Shown one piece after another: positions 35,771 to 43,366 of a stretch of DNA of 64,000 bases. The stretch covers positions 41,156 to 105,155 of the forward strand of contig NZ_JAHTMW010000025.1 of NCBI RefSeq assembly GCF_026236535.1, read 5' to 3'. Positions within the stretch are counted from its first letter, which is position 1. Every line of letters begins with the position of its first letter. Under the pieces are notes generated by a model. The model was given only the letters and a program-made list of their open reading frames with translations. It had not been told where the DNA came from and searched no databases. Origin of the DNA: Streptomyces sp. SKN60. Lineage in GTDB: Bacteria; Actinomycetota; Actinomycetes; Streptomycetales; Streptomycetaceae. The position numbers and the translations under genes are program-made.

Positions 35771-37006
35771 CTAGTCCGCGTCGGGCTCGGCTCCTCGGCC
35801 GGGCGCGACGAGGGGCAGCAGTCCGGCGCCGGGCTTTCCGAGTCCCGGCTGTGCGAGTCCGGGCTTTCCGGGACCAGGCCTTCCGAGACCGGGTTTTCCG
35901 GGGCCCGCCTGTCCGCGGGCCGGCTGTTCGAGGTCCGCCTGGAGGAAGAGCGCGCCGAGCCAGACGGCGTCCTTCCGGCTTCCGAGGCGGATGTGGAAAC
36001 GATCGGCCCCATGGCGCAGCGCCCCCCGCAGATCGAAGACGTCCGAGTCGTACCCCAGGGTGTTCTGATGAGCGGGCAGTCGTTCCATCCGACTTGTTCC
36101 CGATTCCGTGATGCTGGAGTTCATCACGTCGTCCGCGGAATTCGCGGAATCGGAGATCACGCTGCGCGTGACGCTCTTCGCCCGGCCGGTCTCCACCGCC
36201 AGGTAATCGCCGGTCGTCCCCCGGTCGCCGTCGTAGCCGACGATCCCGAGGCGCCCGTCCGCACCGTTCGGCACGCGGTGCGCGCCCAGGGCGAGCGGGA
36301 CCGCGAGCTCCGGGTTCCCCGGCCCGAGCGCCTCGAACCCGTCCCACACGGCGAGCCGGCGCAGCGGCTCGTCGGCCTTCTCGTACGCGGCGACCAGCGT
36401 CCAGCCGCCCCAGCCGCCCACGGCGGAGCGGCCCATGGCGACGTTCACCTGGGCGACCGTCCACAGGCCCGAACGGGACGAGCGGACCAGCTCGGTGACG
36501 TCGGCGGAGGCCTGGAAGGCGTCGGCGCCGTCGGCGGTGCGGTGGCCGATCGTGGTGTCGGCGAGCACCGCCTTGTACTGGCCGCCGGGCTCGGCGATCA
36601 GCACCCGCCCGTTGTCCTTGGGCGGCTTCTGCTCACCCACCCGCAGGTTCCCGCCCCAGTACAGGCGGGCCCAGCTGACCCGGGCGCCGTCGGGCACGCG
36701 CAGTTCGGCACGGCTGGAGTTGTAGGTGTTCGGATCGGCGTCGACGTCGACGTACGCGATTGTGGCGCCGTCGTTGGCCGACTCGGTGCCGGCCGCGCCG
36801 GTGGCCGAGGTGTTGGCGGCCCGCACGACCCCACCGTGCTGCACCGCCTCGTACCTCGCCGTGAACGGGAGTCGGGCGGACTCCTCGGGCCGGGGCGCCA
36901 CCGGGGGCGCGGCGGCCGAGGCGGCCGGGAGCGCGGCGGAGAGCGCCGCGCACGAGAAGGCACACACCAGACCCCGACGTACGGCATGAACCGCTGAATT
37001 CCGCAT
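35771..37006 (-). CDS. Secreted DUF3344-like protein with collagen-like tail
   Basis: A 411-residue exported protein. The signal peptide ends near residue 32 (ASAAA). The mature part has YVDVDADPNTYNSSRAELRVP and ARLYWGGNLRVGE, which match DUF3344, a beta-sandwich domain seen on Streptomyces and archaeal surface proteins. The end is a low-complexity tail of PGKPGLG-like units. The ATG at 37006 has CGGAGA upstream. The frame is open to 37522 but that part has no signal. It precedes the EPS operon in the same direction and may be a polymer-binding surface protein. Confidence 0.8.
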   Translation of the reverse strand: MRNSAVHAVRRGLVCAFSCAALSAALPAASAAAPPVAPRPEESARLPFTARYEAVQHGGVVRAANTSATGAAGTESANDGATIAYVDVDADPNTYNSSRAELRVPDGARVSWARLYWGGNLRVGEQKPPKDNGRVLIAEPGGQYKAVLADTTIGHRTADGADAFQASADVTELVRSSRSGLWTVAQVNVAMGRSAVGGWGGWTLVAAYEKADEPLRRLAVWDGFEALGPGNPELAVPLALGAHRVPNGADGRLGIVGYDGDRGTTGDYLAVETGRAKSVTRSVISDSANSADDVMNSSITESGTSRMERLPAHQNTLGYDSDVFDLRGALRHGADRFHIRLGSRKDAVWLGALFLQADLEQPARGQAGPGKPGLGRPGPGKPGLAQPGLGKPGAGLLPLVAPGRGAEPDAD

Positions 37007-37116
37007 ACAGGTTCTCCGCTTTGATGAGAGAGAGAAGGGAAGACCCGTGGTGACCGGGGGAGGGAGGAGAGAAGTCGGTCGCGCGAAATGGATGAACGCG
37101 CGACGGGACCGGAAGC

Positions 37117-37132
37117 AACGTTCGGGAACGTT
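37117..37132. promoter_or_regulatory. Palindrome, possible operator
   Basis: AACGTTC and GAACGTT form a perfect 7-bp inverted repeat around GG. It lies 110 bp upstream of the DUF3344-like start and 55 bp before the chaplin promoter element, so it could act on either. The cognate regulator is unknown. Confidence 0.4.
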
Positions 37133-37186
37133 ATAACCCCCGCGTCGGGCGATAGTAAGCATTAGATGCTCACAAACGCTAACTTC

Positions 37187-37214
37187 CGTATCCAACCGGC
37201 ACGTTCCTCGTTGA
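37187..37214 (+). promoter_or_regulatory. Candidate sigma-BldN promoter of the second chaplin gene
   Basis: CGTATC, 16 bp, then CGTTGA matches CGTAAC-N16-CGTTGA at 11 of 12 positions. Confidence 0.6.
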
Positions 37215-37388
37215 GCGTGTTGCGCCTTTCTGGGCCCAGTCACTCGAATGACGCTCCTATGGCCCAAAGATCGGTTGAACGTCACCCGTTCGGGAGAGCA
37301 ACCGATGAAATCCAGCGGCGTTGTTGATGCAGCCGGGCAATACCGTCCGCGCCGTCCGAGTTGAAAATCGATCGAGGAGACGTTCTCC

Positions 37389-37631
37389 ATGTCCCGTATC
37401 GCGAAGGCCGTTGCTCTGTCCGTCGGTGCGGCTGCCGCAGTCGCCGGTTCCGCCGGTGTCGCCGCCGCCAGCGCCGGAGCCGAGGGTGCCGCCGTGCACT
37501 CCCCGGGCGTGCTGTCCGGCAACCTGGTCCAGGTCCCGGTTCACGTCCCGGTCAACGTCTGCGGCAACACCGTGAGCGTCATCGGCGCGCTGAACCCGGC
37601 CTTCGGCAACACCTGCGTCAACGCCGGCTGA
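37389..37631 (+). CDS. chp: Short chaplin
   Basis: An 80-residue secreted hydrophobic sheath protein. The signal peptide ends near residue 28. The mature chaplin domain reads SPGVLSGNLVQVPVHVPVNVCGN, then TVSVIGALNPAFGNTCVNAG, with both cysteines. It has no sorting signal. The ATG at 37389 has GAGGAG 9 nt upstream. A near-perfect BldN-type element is 175 bp upstream and an 18-bp terminator follows. Confidence 0.95.
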   Translation: MSRIAKAVALSVGAAAAVAGSAGVAAASAGAEGAAVHSPGVLSGNLVQVPVHVPVNVCGNTVSVIGALNPAFGNTCVNAG

Positions 37632-37955
37632 CCTTTCGCGCCGGATCGCGGTCCTTCCGAGGCCGGCGCGGCGACCCGTCCGGGTCGCCGCGCCGGCCTT
37701 TCGCCGTCCGCCCACCGTGCTGCCCACCGCGCTGCCCCCCTGTGTCGACTCGCCCGGGCCTCGTCCCGGGCCACGTTCGGACGCACCCCCGTGCGCCGCC
37801 CGGTGCAACGGCGCACGCCCCGTGCAGGAGCAGGTCAGGCGGGGGGATTCACCCGAACGGATTCGTGGCGCTCAGTAGTCCAGCGGTTGCGGAGCGCTAT
37901 AGCCGCAGGCACGGTGACAGGGCTGTTGTCCGACGCATAAGGAAAAGGAACACAT
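37632..37955. other. Intergenic region between chaplin and secreted protein
   Basis: 324 bp without a gene. It holds the chaplin terminator (37660-37699). Further on no clear promoter was recognised; the ribosome site of the next gene (AAGGAAAAGGAA) lies at its end. Confidence 0.6.
37660..37699 (+). terminator. Chaplin terminator
   Basis: A perfect 18-bp stem (37660-37677 with 37682-37699) with a 4-nt loop. Confidence 0.88.
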
Positions 37956-38735
37956 ATGCGTCCCCACGCCTCATCCCGCATCACCGCCCTGGCGATATCG
38001 GCCGCACTCACCCTCGGCATGGCGGGACCCGCCTTCGCCGACGAACACCGCCCGTCCGGCCCGGCCGCCCACGCCGGCACCCGGGCCCCGCTCCCCGACT
38101 CCGCCGCGCTCCTCGCCCAGGCCCAGGCCCTCGGCGAACTCGGCTCCGTGAGCACCCCGGTGACCGAGCTGATCACCGCGACCCTGAAGGCCGACGACGG
38201 GCAGCTGCCCGCCGCCGACGCCGAGGCGTTCAAGGAGAAGATCACGACCGCCCTCGAGGCGGCGAAGGAGACCGCCCCGGTCACGCCCCCCGAGACCCCG
38301 GTGACGCCGCCCGCGGCCGAGACCCCGGTGACTCCGCCCGCGGTCGAGACGCCGGCGACCTCGCCGGTGACCTCGGCCGTGACGACGCCCGTGACCTCCG
38401 TGGTGCCGACCGGTGTTCGGGCCGCGGCGCCCGCCGACATCGTCGGCGACGCGCTCGCCACGGTCCAGAAGGCGGTCGCCGACCTGCTCGCCGCCGTCAC
38501 CTCCGGCAACGCCACCGGTGTCGTCCCGCAGGTCACCGCGACCCTGACCTCGCTGGTCAACCTGGCCGTGGCGACCGTCCTCGGCAGCGGTCTGCCGGCC
38601 CCGAACCTGGCCGGACTGCCCACGCTGCCGAGCCTCCCGGTCTCCACGGACACCCTGCCGGTGAAGCCGCCGGTCTCCACGGACACTCTCCCGGTCACGC
38701 CGCCGGTGTCGACGGGCGCCCTGCCGGTCCGCTAG
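37956..38735 (+). CDS. Secreted Pro/Thr/Val-rich hypothetical protein
   Basis: A 259-residue exported protein. The signal peptide ends at AFADEH near residue 29. A helical segment follows (about 45-108, ALLAQAQALGELGSVSTPVTE onward), then a PVTPPAAET-like repeat, a second helical segment (about 155-205) and three STDTLPVKPP-like units at the C-terminus. It has no cysteine and no sorting signal. I do not recognise a domain. The ATG at 37956 has AAAAGGAA upstream. Being among chaplins and other exported proteins suggests a cell-surface or matrix role. Confidence 0.8.
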   Translation: MRPHASSRITALAISAALTLGMAGPAFADEHRPSGPAAHAGTRAPLPDSAALLAQAQALGELGSVSTPVTELITATLKADDGQLPAADAEAFKEKITTALEAAKETAPVTPPETPVTPPAAETPVTPPAVETPATSPVTSAVTTPVTSVVPTGVRAAAPADIVGDALATVQKAVADLLAAVTSGNATGVVPQVTATLTSLVNLAVATVLGSGLPAPNLAGLPTLPSLPVSTDTLPVKPPVSTDTLPVTPPVSTGALPVR

Positions 38736-38752
38736 CCGGATCCCCGCACCCC

Positions 38753-38794
38753 GGGGCCGGGTCCGTCCCAGAACTTCTGGGCGGGCCCGGCCCC
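38753..38794 (+). terminator. Imperfect terminator hairpin
   Basis: Arms 38753-38773 and 38775-38794 pair over about 20 bp with one bulge and a very short loop, followed by TTTCG. It lies after the stop at 38735. Confidence 0.65.
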
Positions 38795-38962
38795 TTTCGC
38801 GCCGGCGTGCGCGGGCGGTCCGTCAATCACACCGGTTCCCTTCCTTCGGGTGCAGTGTCGAGAAATCGCCGCTCACGGAGTTTCCCGGGCGGCGGACGTC
38901 TCGTTACAGAGAGCGGAACGACGTACGGGAATCGCGCCAAGAGGCCTGTACGGCAAGCGAGT

Positions 38963-38984
38963 TGCTCACCGATTGCTCACCGAT
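38963..38984 (+). repeat. 11-bp tandem duplication before the 39000 gene
   Basis: TGCTCACCGAT occurs twice in succession just upstream of the ribosome site of the small secreted-protein gene. It resembles the duplication in the rodlin leader in position but not in sequence. Confidence 0.75.
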
Positions 38985-38999
38985 GGAAGGAACCCCTTC

Positions 39000-39293
39000 A
39001 TGAAGCCCACCAAGGTTGCCGCGGCCGTCGCCGGTTCTCTGCTGGCCCTGGGTGTCGCCGCGCCCGCCATGGCCGCGGAAAGCCCGCTGCCCACCAGCCT
39101 GGACGGTGGCCTCGGCGCGCTCACCGGCGGGCTGAAGACGGACGCGCTCAGCAACACCACGGAGGGTTCGCCGGTCAAGGCGGTCACAGACACGGCGGAG
39201 AAGGTGAACGAGGTCGGCAAGGGCGGCGGCAAGCTGCTCGGCGGCCTGCCGGTGGGCGCCAGCCCGCTGGGTGTCGGCCAGCTGGGCGGCTGA
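39000..39293 (+). CDS. Small secreted Gly/Leu-rich protein
   Basis: A 97-residue exported protein with a signal peptide ending near AMAAE (residue 27). The mature 70 residues are Gly/Leu-rich at both ends (LDGGLGALTGGLKTDAL and LLGGLPVGASPLGVGQLGG) around a Lys/Glu/Val segment. No cysteine or known domain. The ATG at 39000 has GGAAGGAA upstream. It resembles the short hydrophobic secreted proteins often found near chaplins in Streptomyces, but I cannot name a family. Confidence 0.78.
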   Translation: MKPTKVAAAVAGSLLALGVAAPAMAAESPLPTSLDGGLGALTGGLKTDALSNTTEGSPVKAVTDTAEKVNEVGKGGGKLLGGLPVGASPLGVGQLGG

Positions 39294-39320
39294 CGGCGGC
39301 TCGGCCCGCCGGTGCGGTGG

Positions 39321-39350
39321 ACGGCCCTGGCGATTTCCGGCCAGGGCCGT
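39321..39350 (+). terminator. Terminator after the small secreted protein
   Basis: A perfect 11-bp stem (39321-39331 with 39340-39350) with an 8-nt loop, followed by CCTTTT. Confidence 0.8.
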
Positions 39351-39488
39351 GCCTTTTGCCTCCATCCGGGGTCCGATTGAATGATTTTCTGATGGTATGT
39401 CGTGTTGCTCCCGCTTCCCGAGGTTCCGCTTCCTACGCTCGCGTACGTCCCACGCAGTCGGAGGCGTGGCATGTGGAGGAAGAGCGGA

Positions 39489-40583
39489 ATGCGACCCAAC
39501 ATCAGCAGGAAAGTCCTCACGACCGCCGCGGCGACCGGCATCCTGTCCCTCACCGGCGGCATCGGTCTCGCCATGAACTCCGTGGCCGCGACGGGCGATC
39601 CGTCCACCACCGGCACCGGTCAGCACGCGCAGGCGCCCCTGCCGGGCAACGTCTGCGGCCACCACGCCGGGCTGGGCGGAGAGCTCTCCGCCGCGGTCGA
39701 CGACATCTGCCGGCAGGCGGTCGAGTCCGCGGTGCGGGGCGGCGGGCACGACGACCCCGACGGCTACGGCGACGACGAGGGCGGCCACCCCAAGCCGAAG
39801 CCCACGGACCACCCGGGATGCGAGGAGGGCGGATACGGCCACGGCTGCGAGACGGATCACCCGACGACGCCGCCGACGACGACCCCGCCGACGACGACGC
39901 CGCCGACGACGACCCCGCCGACGACGACGCCGCCGACGACGACGCCGCCGACGACGACGCCGCCCACGACCACGCCGCCGACGACGACCCCTCCCACCAC
40001 GACTCCTCCTTGCGAGGAGGGTGAGCACGGTCCGGGCTGCGAGACGACCCCGCCCACGACCACGCCGCCGACGACGACCCCGCCGACGACGACCCCGCCG
40101 ACGACGACTCCGCCCACTACGACTCCTCCCTGTGAGGAGGGTGAGCACGGTCCGGACTGCGAGACGACTCCGCCGACCACGACTCCGCCGACCACGACTC
40201 CGCCGACGACCACGCCGCCGACGACGACCCCGCCGACGACCACGCCGCCGACGACGACCCCGCCGACGACGACTCCGCCCACCACGACTCCTCCCTGTGA
40301 GGAGGGTGAGCACGGTCCGGGCTGCGAGACGACCCCGCCCACGACCACGCCGCCCACCACTACCCCGCCGACCACGACGCCGCCCACCACCACGCCCCCC
40401 TGTGAAGAGGGCGAGCACGGTTACGGCTGCGAGACCGACCACCCGCACCTGCCGGACACCGGTAGCGACTCCGCCGCCCTCATGGGCGCCGCGGCCATCA
40501 GCGCCGCGCTCGTCATCGGCGGCACCGTGATGTACCTGCGCGGCGGCCGGCTGGTCAGCGGCGGCCGCGGCCGCCGGCACTGA
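39489..40583 (+). CDS. Sortase-anchored (LPDTG) protein with Cys/Pro/Thr repeats
   Basis: A 364-residue wall-anchored protein. The signal peptide is followed by a short region with two cysteines (PGNVCGHHAGLGG, VDDICRQAVE). Most of the rest is PTTTPP repeats broken five times by a cassette C-E-E-G-x-x-G-x-x-C-E-T. The C-terminus has the sorting signal LPDTG at 321-325, a hydrophobic helix and a basic tail (GGRGRRH). Sortase would link it to peptidoglycan and the PTTTPP stalk would project the Cys cassettes. The ATG at 39489 has GGAGGAAG upstream. It has no chaplin domain, unlike long chaplins. Confidence 0.88.
   Translation: MRPNISRKVLTTAAATGILSLTGGIGLAMNSVAATGDPSTTGTGQHAQAPLPGNVCGHHAGLGGELSAAVDDICRQAVESAVRGGGHDDPDGYGDDEGGHPKPKPTDHPGCEEGGYGHGCETDHPTTPPTTTPPTTTPPTTTPPTTTPPTTTPPTTTPPTTTPPTTTPPTTTPPCEEGEHGPGCETTPPTTTPPTTTPPTTTPPTTTPPTTTPPCEEGEHGPDCETTPPTTTPPTTTPPTTTPPTTTPPTTTPPTTTPPTTTPPTTTPPCEEGEHGPGCETTPPTTTPPTTTPPTTTPPTTTPPCEEGEHGYGCETDHPHLPDTGSDSAALMGAAAISAALVIGGTVMYLRGGRLVSGGRGRRH
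39862..40405 (+). repeat. Coding repeat: PTTTPP blocks with five Cys cassettes
   Basis: Arrays of CCGACGACGACCCCG-like 15-bp units alternate with copies of a roughly 33-bp unit encoding the CEEGEHGPGCE cassette (near 39820, 40010, 40130, 40297 and 40402). The antisense ORFs of Gly/Val or Arg repeats are shadows. Confidence 0.9.
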
Positions 40584-40605
40584 CGCGACATGACGTGACG
40601 TCAAC

Positions 40606-40637
40606 CGAGGCCCCCGCCCTCACCGGTGGGGGCCTCG
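40606..40637 (+). terminator. Terminator after the LPDTG gene
   Basis: A 13-bp stem with one mismatch (40606-40618 with 40625-40637) lies just past the stop. Confidence 0.75.
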
Positions 40638-40695
40638 TGTTGCTGCACTCAGGGGAATCCCGTCACGTATCGGCCCCGCAACTCGTTTGCAGGAC

Positions 40696-41193
40696 ATGAA
40701 TCTGCGATCTCACGCCGGTCTGGGCCTCCTCGCCGCCGCCCTCGCCTCGGTGGCCCTGGCCCCCACCGCCTCCGCCGACGCCCCCGTGGTCGTCCCGCTG
40801 CAGGGCCTGGAGCCGGTGCTCCCGATGGACGCCCCCACGGTCGCCACCGGTGTCCCCACGCCGATCCCGGGCGCGCCCACCGGCTTCCACGAGGGCACCG
40901 GCGCGCTGCCGGACCTCAGCCTGCCCCGCCTCCCGCTCGCGAGCACCCTGTCGGAGACCGACATCGCGGCGCCGCTGCCCGAGGTGCTGCGCGGCAGCGA
41001 GCCCGGCACCGCCGAGCTCAGCAGCCCGCGCTCCGAGATGCAGGCCGTCACCCCCGGCGCCACCATCGGCAACGCGCTGCACGCGCCGCAGGGCGACCCG
41101 CTCGGGCTGCCCGGGCTCGGGGTCCCCGAGGTCGGTCTGCTCACCCCCGCGCTGAACGGTGCGCTCGACCCGCAGCTGGGTCTCGCCCCCTGA
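40696..41193 (+). CDS. Secreted Pro/Leu-rich hypothetical protein
   Basis: A 165-residue exported protein. The signal peptide ends at ASADA near residue 28. The mature part is Pro/Leu/Gly-rich without cysteines (PVVVPLQGLEPVLPMDAP, then ALPDLSLPRLPL and GLPGLGVPEVGLL). No known domain. The start is uncertain: the ATG at 40696 has AGGA almost adjacent, and a TTG at 40687 is the alternative. It sits between the LPDTG gene and a chaplin and may belong to the same surface set. Confidence 0.7.
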   Translation: MNLRSHAGLGLLAAALASVALAPTASADAPVVVPLQGLEPVLPMDAPTVATGVPTPIPGAPTGFHEGTGALPDLSLPRLPLASTLSETDIAAPLPEVLRGSEPGTAELSSPRSEMQAVTPGATIGNALHAPQGDPLGLPGLGVPEVGLLTPALNGALDPQLGLAP

Positions 41194-41532
41194 CTCGCAC
41201 CTGACTCGTCCCCGACTCGCCCCCCGACCGTTTGCGCAGGTCTTGTGCAGAGCGCTGGTTCGGCGGGTGAAGACACGATTCTTCCCGCCACCCATGGGGC
41301 TCGCGCTCGTTGCAAGTGAAGGCTTGTCGCATGGCCGCGGCCCGCGGAACACCGGTCCGGCCCGTCGTATCCGACGGCGGGCGGACAGCTGATCCGCGGG
41401 CCATCTCTTCCGATTCTGATTTTTCTTCGCTCCCATTCGGCGCAATGCCCGTGACTCGTGCGCGCTTTCGCCGTTGAAGGACGCGTGTGGCCGTGATTCT
41501 CGCGGTCTCTTTCCCCGTTCAAGGAGTTCTTG
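41194..41532. other. Intergenic region upstream of the third chaplin
   Basis: 339 bp without a supported gene. The second half is less GC-rich. It holds the BldN-like promoter at 41450-41477 and the ribosome site AAGGAG. No terminator hairpin was clear after the 41193 stop. Confidence 0.65.
41450..41477 (+). promoter_or_regulatory. Candidate sigma-BldN promoter of the third chaplin gene
   Basis: CGTGAC, 16 bp, then CGTTGA matches CGTAAC-N16-CGTTGA at 11 of 12 positions, giving a leader of about 50 nt. Confidence 0.6.
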
Positions 41533-41817
41533 ATGTCTCGCATCGCGAAGGCTGCCGCTGTTATCGCCGGCACCGGTGCCGTTGCCCTCAGCGGGGCCGG
41601 CCTGGCCGTCGCCGACGCCGGCGCCGAGGCTGTCGCCGCCCACTCGCCCGGTGTCGCTTCCGGCAACGTCGTGCAGGTTCCGATCCACGTTCCGGTCAAC
41701 CTCTGCGGCAACACCGTCAACGTCATCGGTCTGATCAACCCGGCCTTCGGCAACCAGTGCGCGAACGTCGACGGCGGCCACGACCGCGGCCACGACGACG
41801 GCGGCTACGGCGGCTGA
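41533..41817 (+). CDS. chp: Short chaplin with His/Asp/Gly-rich C-terminal tail
   Basis: A 94-residue secreted sheath protein. The signal peptide ends near residue 27 (AVADA). The chaplin domain reads SPGVASGNVVQVPIHVPVNLCGN, then TVNVIGLINPAFGNQCAN, with both cysteines. Unlike the other two chaplins it continues after the last cysteine with VDGGHDRGHDDGGYGG, a tail that could bind metal. The ATG at 41533 has AAGGAG 7 nt upstream; the in-frame TTG just before it is not needed. It is convergent with melC2, sharing a terminator. Confidence 0.94.
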   Translation: MSRIAKAAAVIAGTGAVALSGAGLAVADAGAEAVAAHSPGVASGNVVQVPIHVPVNLCGNTVNVIGLINPAFGNQCANVDGGHDRGHDDGGYGG

Positions 41818-41847
41818 CCCTCCGCCTCCCCGTAGGCAGTCACGACG

Positions 41848-41887
41848 GCGTCCCCCCGGCCCGCACACCCGCGGGCCGGGGGGACGC
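41848..41887. terminator. Bidirectional terminator, chaplin and melC2
   Basis: A perfect 17-bp stem (41848-41864 with 41871-41887) with a 6-nt loop between convergent genes. Confidence 0.9.
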
Positions 41888-41889
41888 TG

Positions 41890-42756
41890 TCATGCGTAGC
41901 GGTAGATGCCGCTGTGGTCGAGCAGCTCGGACGGCGCGACGTTCCACGGGCCCATCCGCTCCCGCAGCGCCGCGACCTTGCGGTACTGCGGGTCGCCGAG
42001 CGGCGGCGGGTCCTTCGGCAGATAGCCCGCGCCCGGGTTGCGGGCCTGCCAGCGCGACCACAGCAGGTCCACGTAGGCGTGGTGCAGCCAGAACACCGGG
42101 TCGTTGACCGAGCCGCCGCCGAGCATCAGGCCGCCGACCCAGCGGTGCACCCGGTTGTGCAGCTGGAAGCGGGCGTTGCCGGTGCCCGGGCCCCAGCCCT
42201 CGACGCGGTTGCGGAAGCCGGTGGCGCTGGTGGAGTTCCACGGCGCCGTGTCGTACGTACGCTCCCGCAGCGCCGTGTCCACGTCGGCGGCGGTGGGCAG
42301 CGTGATCGGGTCGCCCGGGCGGCCGAAGTCCCGGCTCAGGTACTTCTGCTCGGTCATGCCGTGGCGGACGGTCCAGCGCCCGGTGGCGTACGCGAAGGGG
42401 CCGGTCGTCACCTGGTGGTCGCCGGGCCGTCCGTTGCCGCCGAGGAAGTCCTCGCCCCACAGGGACGCGGCCGGGGTGTTGTCCCGGGTCCAGTCCCAGT
42501 ACGGCACGGTCACCGACGGGTCGATCTTGCGCAGCGCCCGCTCGAACTCGAGCAGGAACTTGCGGTGCCAGGGCAGGAAGCTGGGGCACATGTGGGCGAC
42601 GCGCAGCTTCCCCTCCCCGTCGGAGACGTAGTAGTCGATGTGGGTGCGGACGAACTCGTCGTATCCCCCGGCCCGCTTGAGCTCCAGGACCGCGGAGACG
42701 AAGCGCCGGCGCTCGGCGCTCGTCAGGTCGCGCTGGTTCTTACGCGTGTACGCCAC
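41890..42756 (-). CDS. melC2: Tyrosinase
   Basis: A 288-residue type-3 copper monooxygenase that oxidises tyrosine and catechols to quinones, leading to melanin. The CuA histidines are H39, H55 and H64 (RTHID, AHMCPSFLPWHRKF) and the CuB histidines H200, H204 and H226 (LHNRVHRWVGG, DPVFWLHHAYVD), in the spacing of Streptomyces tyrosinases. It has no signal peptide; the family is exported through the Tat signal of MelC1. The GTG start at 42756 lies inside the end of melC1 (17-bp overlap), so the two are translationally coupled. Confidence 0.96.
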   Translation of the reverse strand: MAYTRKNQRDLTSAERRRFVSAVLELKRAGGYDEFVRTHIDYYVSDGEGKLRVAHMCPSFLPWHRKFLLEFERALRKIDPSVTVPYWDWTRDNTPAASLWGEDFLGGNGRPGDHQVTTGPFAYATGRWTVRHGMTEQKYLSRDFGRPGDPITLPTAADVDTALRERTYDTAPWNSTSATGFRNRVEGWGPGTGNARFQLHNRVHRWVGGLMLGGGSVNDPVFWLHHAYVDLLWSRWQARNPGAGYLPKDPPPLGDPQYRKVAALRERMGPWNVAPSELLDHSGIYRYA

Positions 42757-43216
42757 GCGGGCTCCCTCCCGGATTGGCGGCCCCGGCGTCGTGGCCGCCG
42801 TGGCCCGCGGCGTACCGGCTCAGCGGCTCGGGGCCGAGCTCGGCCACGGCCGCGCGGGTGGCCGCGAGCGGCGTGGGGCAGGACTCGTAGTGGTAGACCG
42901 GGGTGACCCAGCCGCCGTCGGCGCAGCGCATCAGGTGCAGCGGCCGGCCGTCGACGAGCGCCACGGGCTCGCCGGTGGGGCCCGCGAAGCCCCGGATGCG
43001 CCGGCCCGCGTACATCTCGTCGAACTCGTCGAACTCGTCGAACTCGTCGAACTCGTCGAACTCGTCGAAGGCGGGCAGGTTGTCGCCGGTGTCGTACGGT
43101 CCGGTCCGGTTAGGCCGGTCCGGTATGGCGGTGATACGGGTGAGCGCGCCGCCGGTGAAGGCGGTGACGGCCAGTGCGAAAAGCGAACGCACGGCCACCC
43201 GGCGCGGGACGATCAT
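42740..43216 (-). CDS. melC1: Tyrosinase copper chaperone MelC1 with FDE repeats
   Basis: A 158-residue trans-activator that delivers copper to apo-tyrosinase and carries it out through the Tat system. The twin-arginine region is VPRRVAVRSLFALAVTAF near the N-terminus. The conserved core starts with MYAGRRIRGF and includes LHLMRCADGGWVTPVYHYESCPTPL. Just before it the usual single FDE has become six tandem copies, encoded by a perfect 9-bp repeat. The C-terminus has GHGGHDAG. I chose the ATG at 43216, which has AGGAG 7 nt upstream; the frame is open to 43255. Confidence 0.92.
   Translation of the reverse strand: MIVPRRVAVRSLFALAVTAFTGGALTRITAIPDRPNRTGPYDTGDNLPAFDEFDEFDEFDEFDEFDEMYAGRRIRGFAGPTGEPVALVDGRPLHLMRCADGGWVTPVYHYESCPTPLAATRAAVAELGPEPLSRYAAGHGGHDAGAANPGGSPRGVHA
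43016..43069 (-). repeat. Six perfect 9-bp tandem repeats in melC1
   Basis: CTCGTCGAA (plus strand) occurs six times without a break and encodes Phe-Asp-Glu repeats. Because the unit is 9 bp, slippage changes length without shifting the frame. Confidence 0.95.
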
Positions 43217-43366
43217 GAGTGATCTCCTGGGGTCGAAAAGGTGCCCTATGGGCACAACGATGAAAACCCCGGTTCGTTGCGGCGGAAATGCCGGCGGGCG
43301 GATTCTCGGCCGAATGAGTGAATTCGGCTCCGGCCTCCGGGTGTTCTTCCCCTAGCATCCGGATTC

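Larger units (their letters stand above)
37007..37388. other. Divergent regulatory region, DUF3344-like gene and chaplin
   Basis: 382 bp without a gene and clearly less GC-rich than its surroundings. It holds the inverted repeat at 37117-37132, a small palindrome AGCAT-TAG-ATGCT at 37158-37170, and the BldN-like promoter at 37187-37214. The predicted chaplin leader is about 165 nt. Confidence 0.7.

Noticed and set aside
35686..36012. N-terminal extension of the 34456 glycosyltransferase
   Set aside because: Pro/Ser-rich sequence opposite another frame of the DUF3344-like gene tail; no similarity to glycosyltransferases.
39862..40405. Possible CRISPR-like array
   Set aside because: The regular units are codon repeats inside one reading frame, spacers are not unique, and no cas genes are present.
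39489..40583. Long, sortase-anchored chaplin (ChpA-C type)
   Set aside because: It has LPDTG but no chaplin domain; only two N-terminal cysteines and Pro/Thr repeats.
38904..40604. Minus-strand ORFs of Gly/Val or Arg repeats opposite the LPDTG gene
   Set aside because: They arise from the PTTTPP coding repeat; the plus frame has signal peptide, LPDTG and ribosome site.
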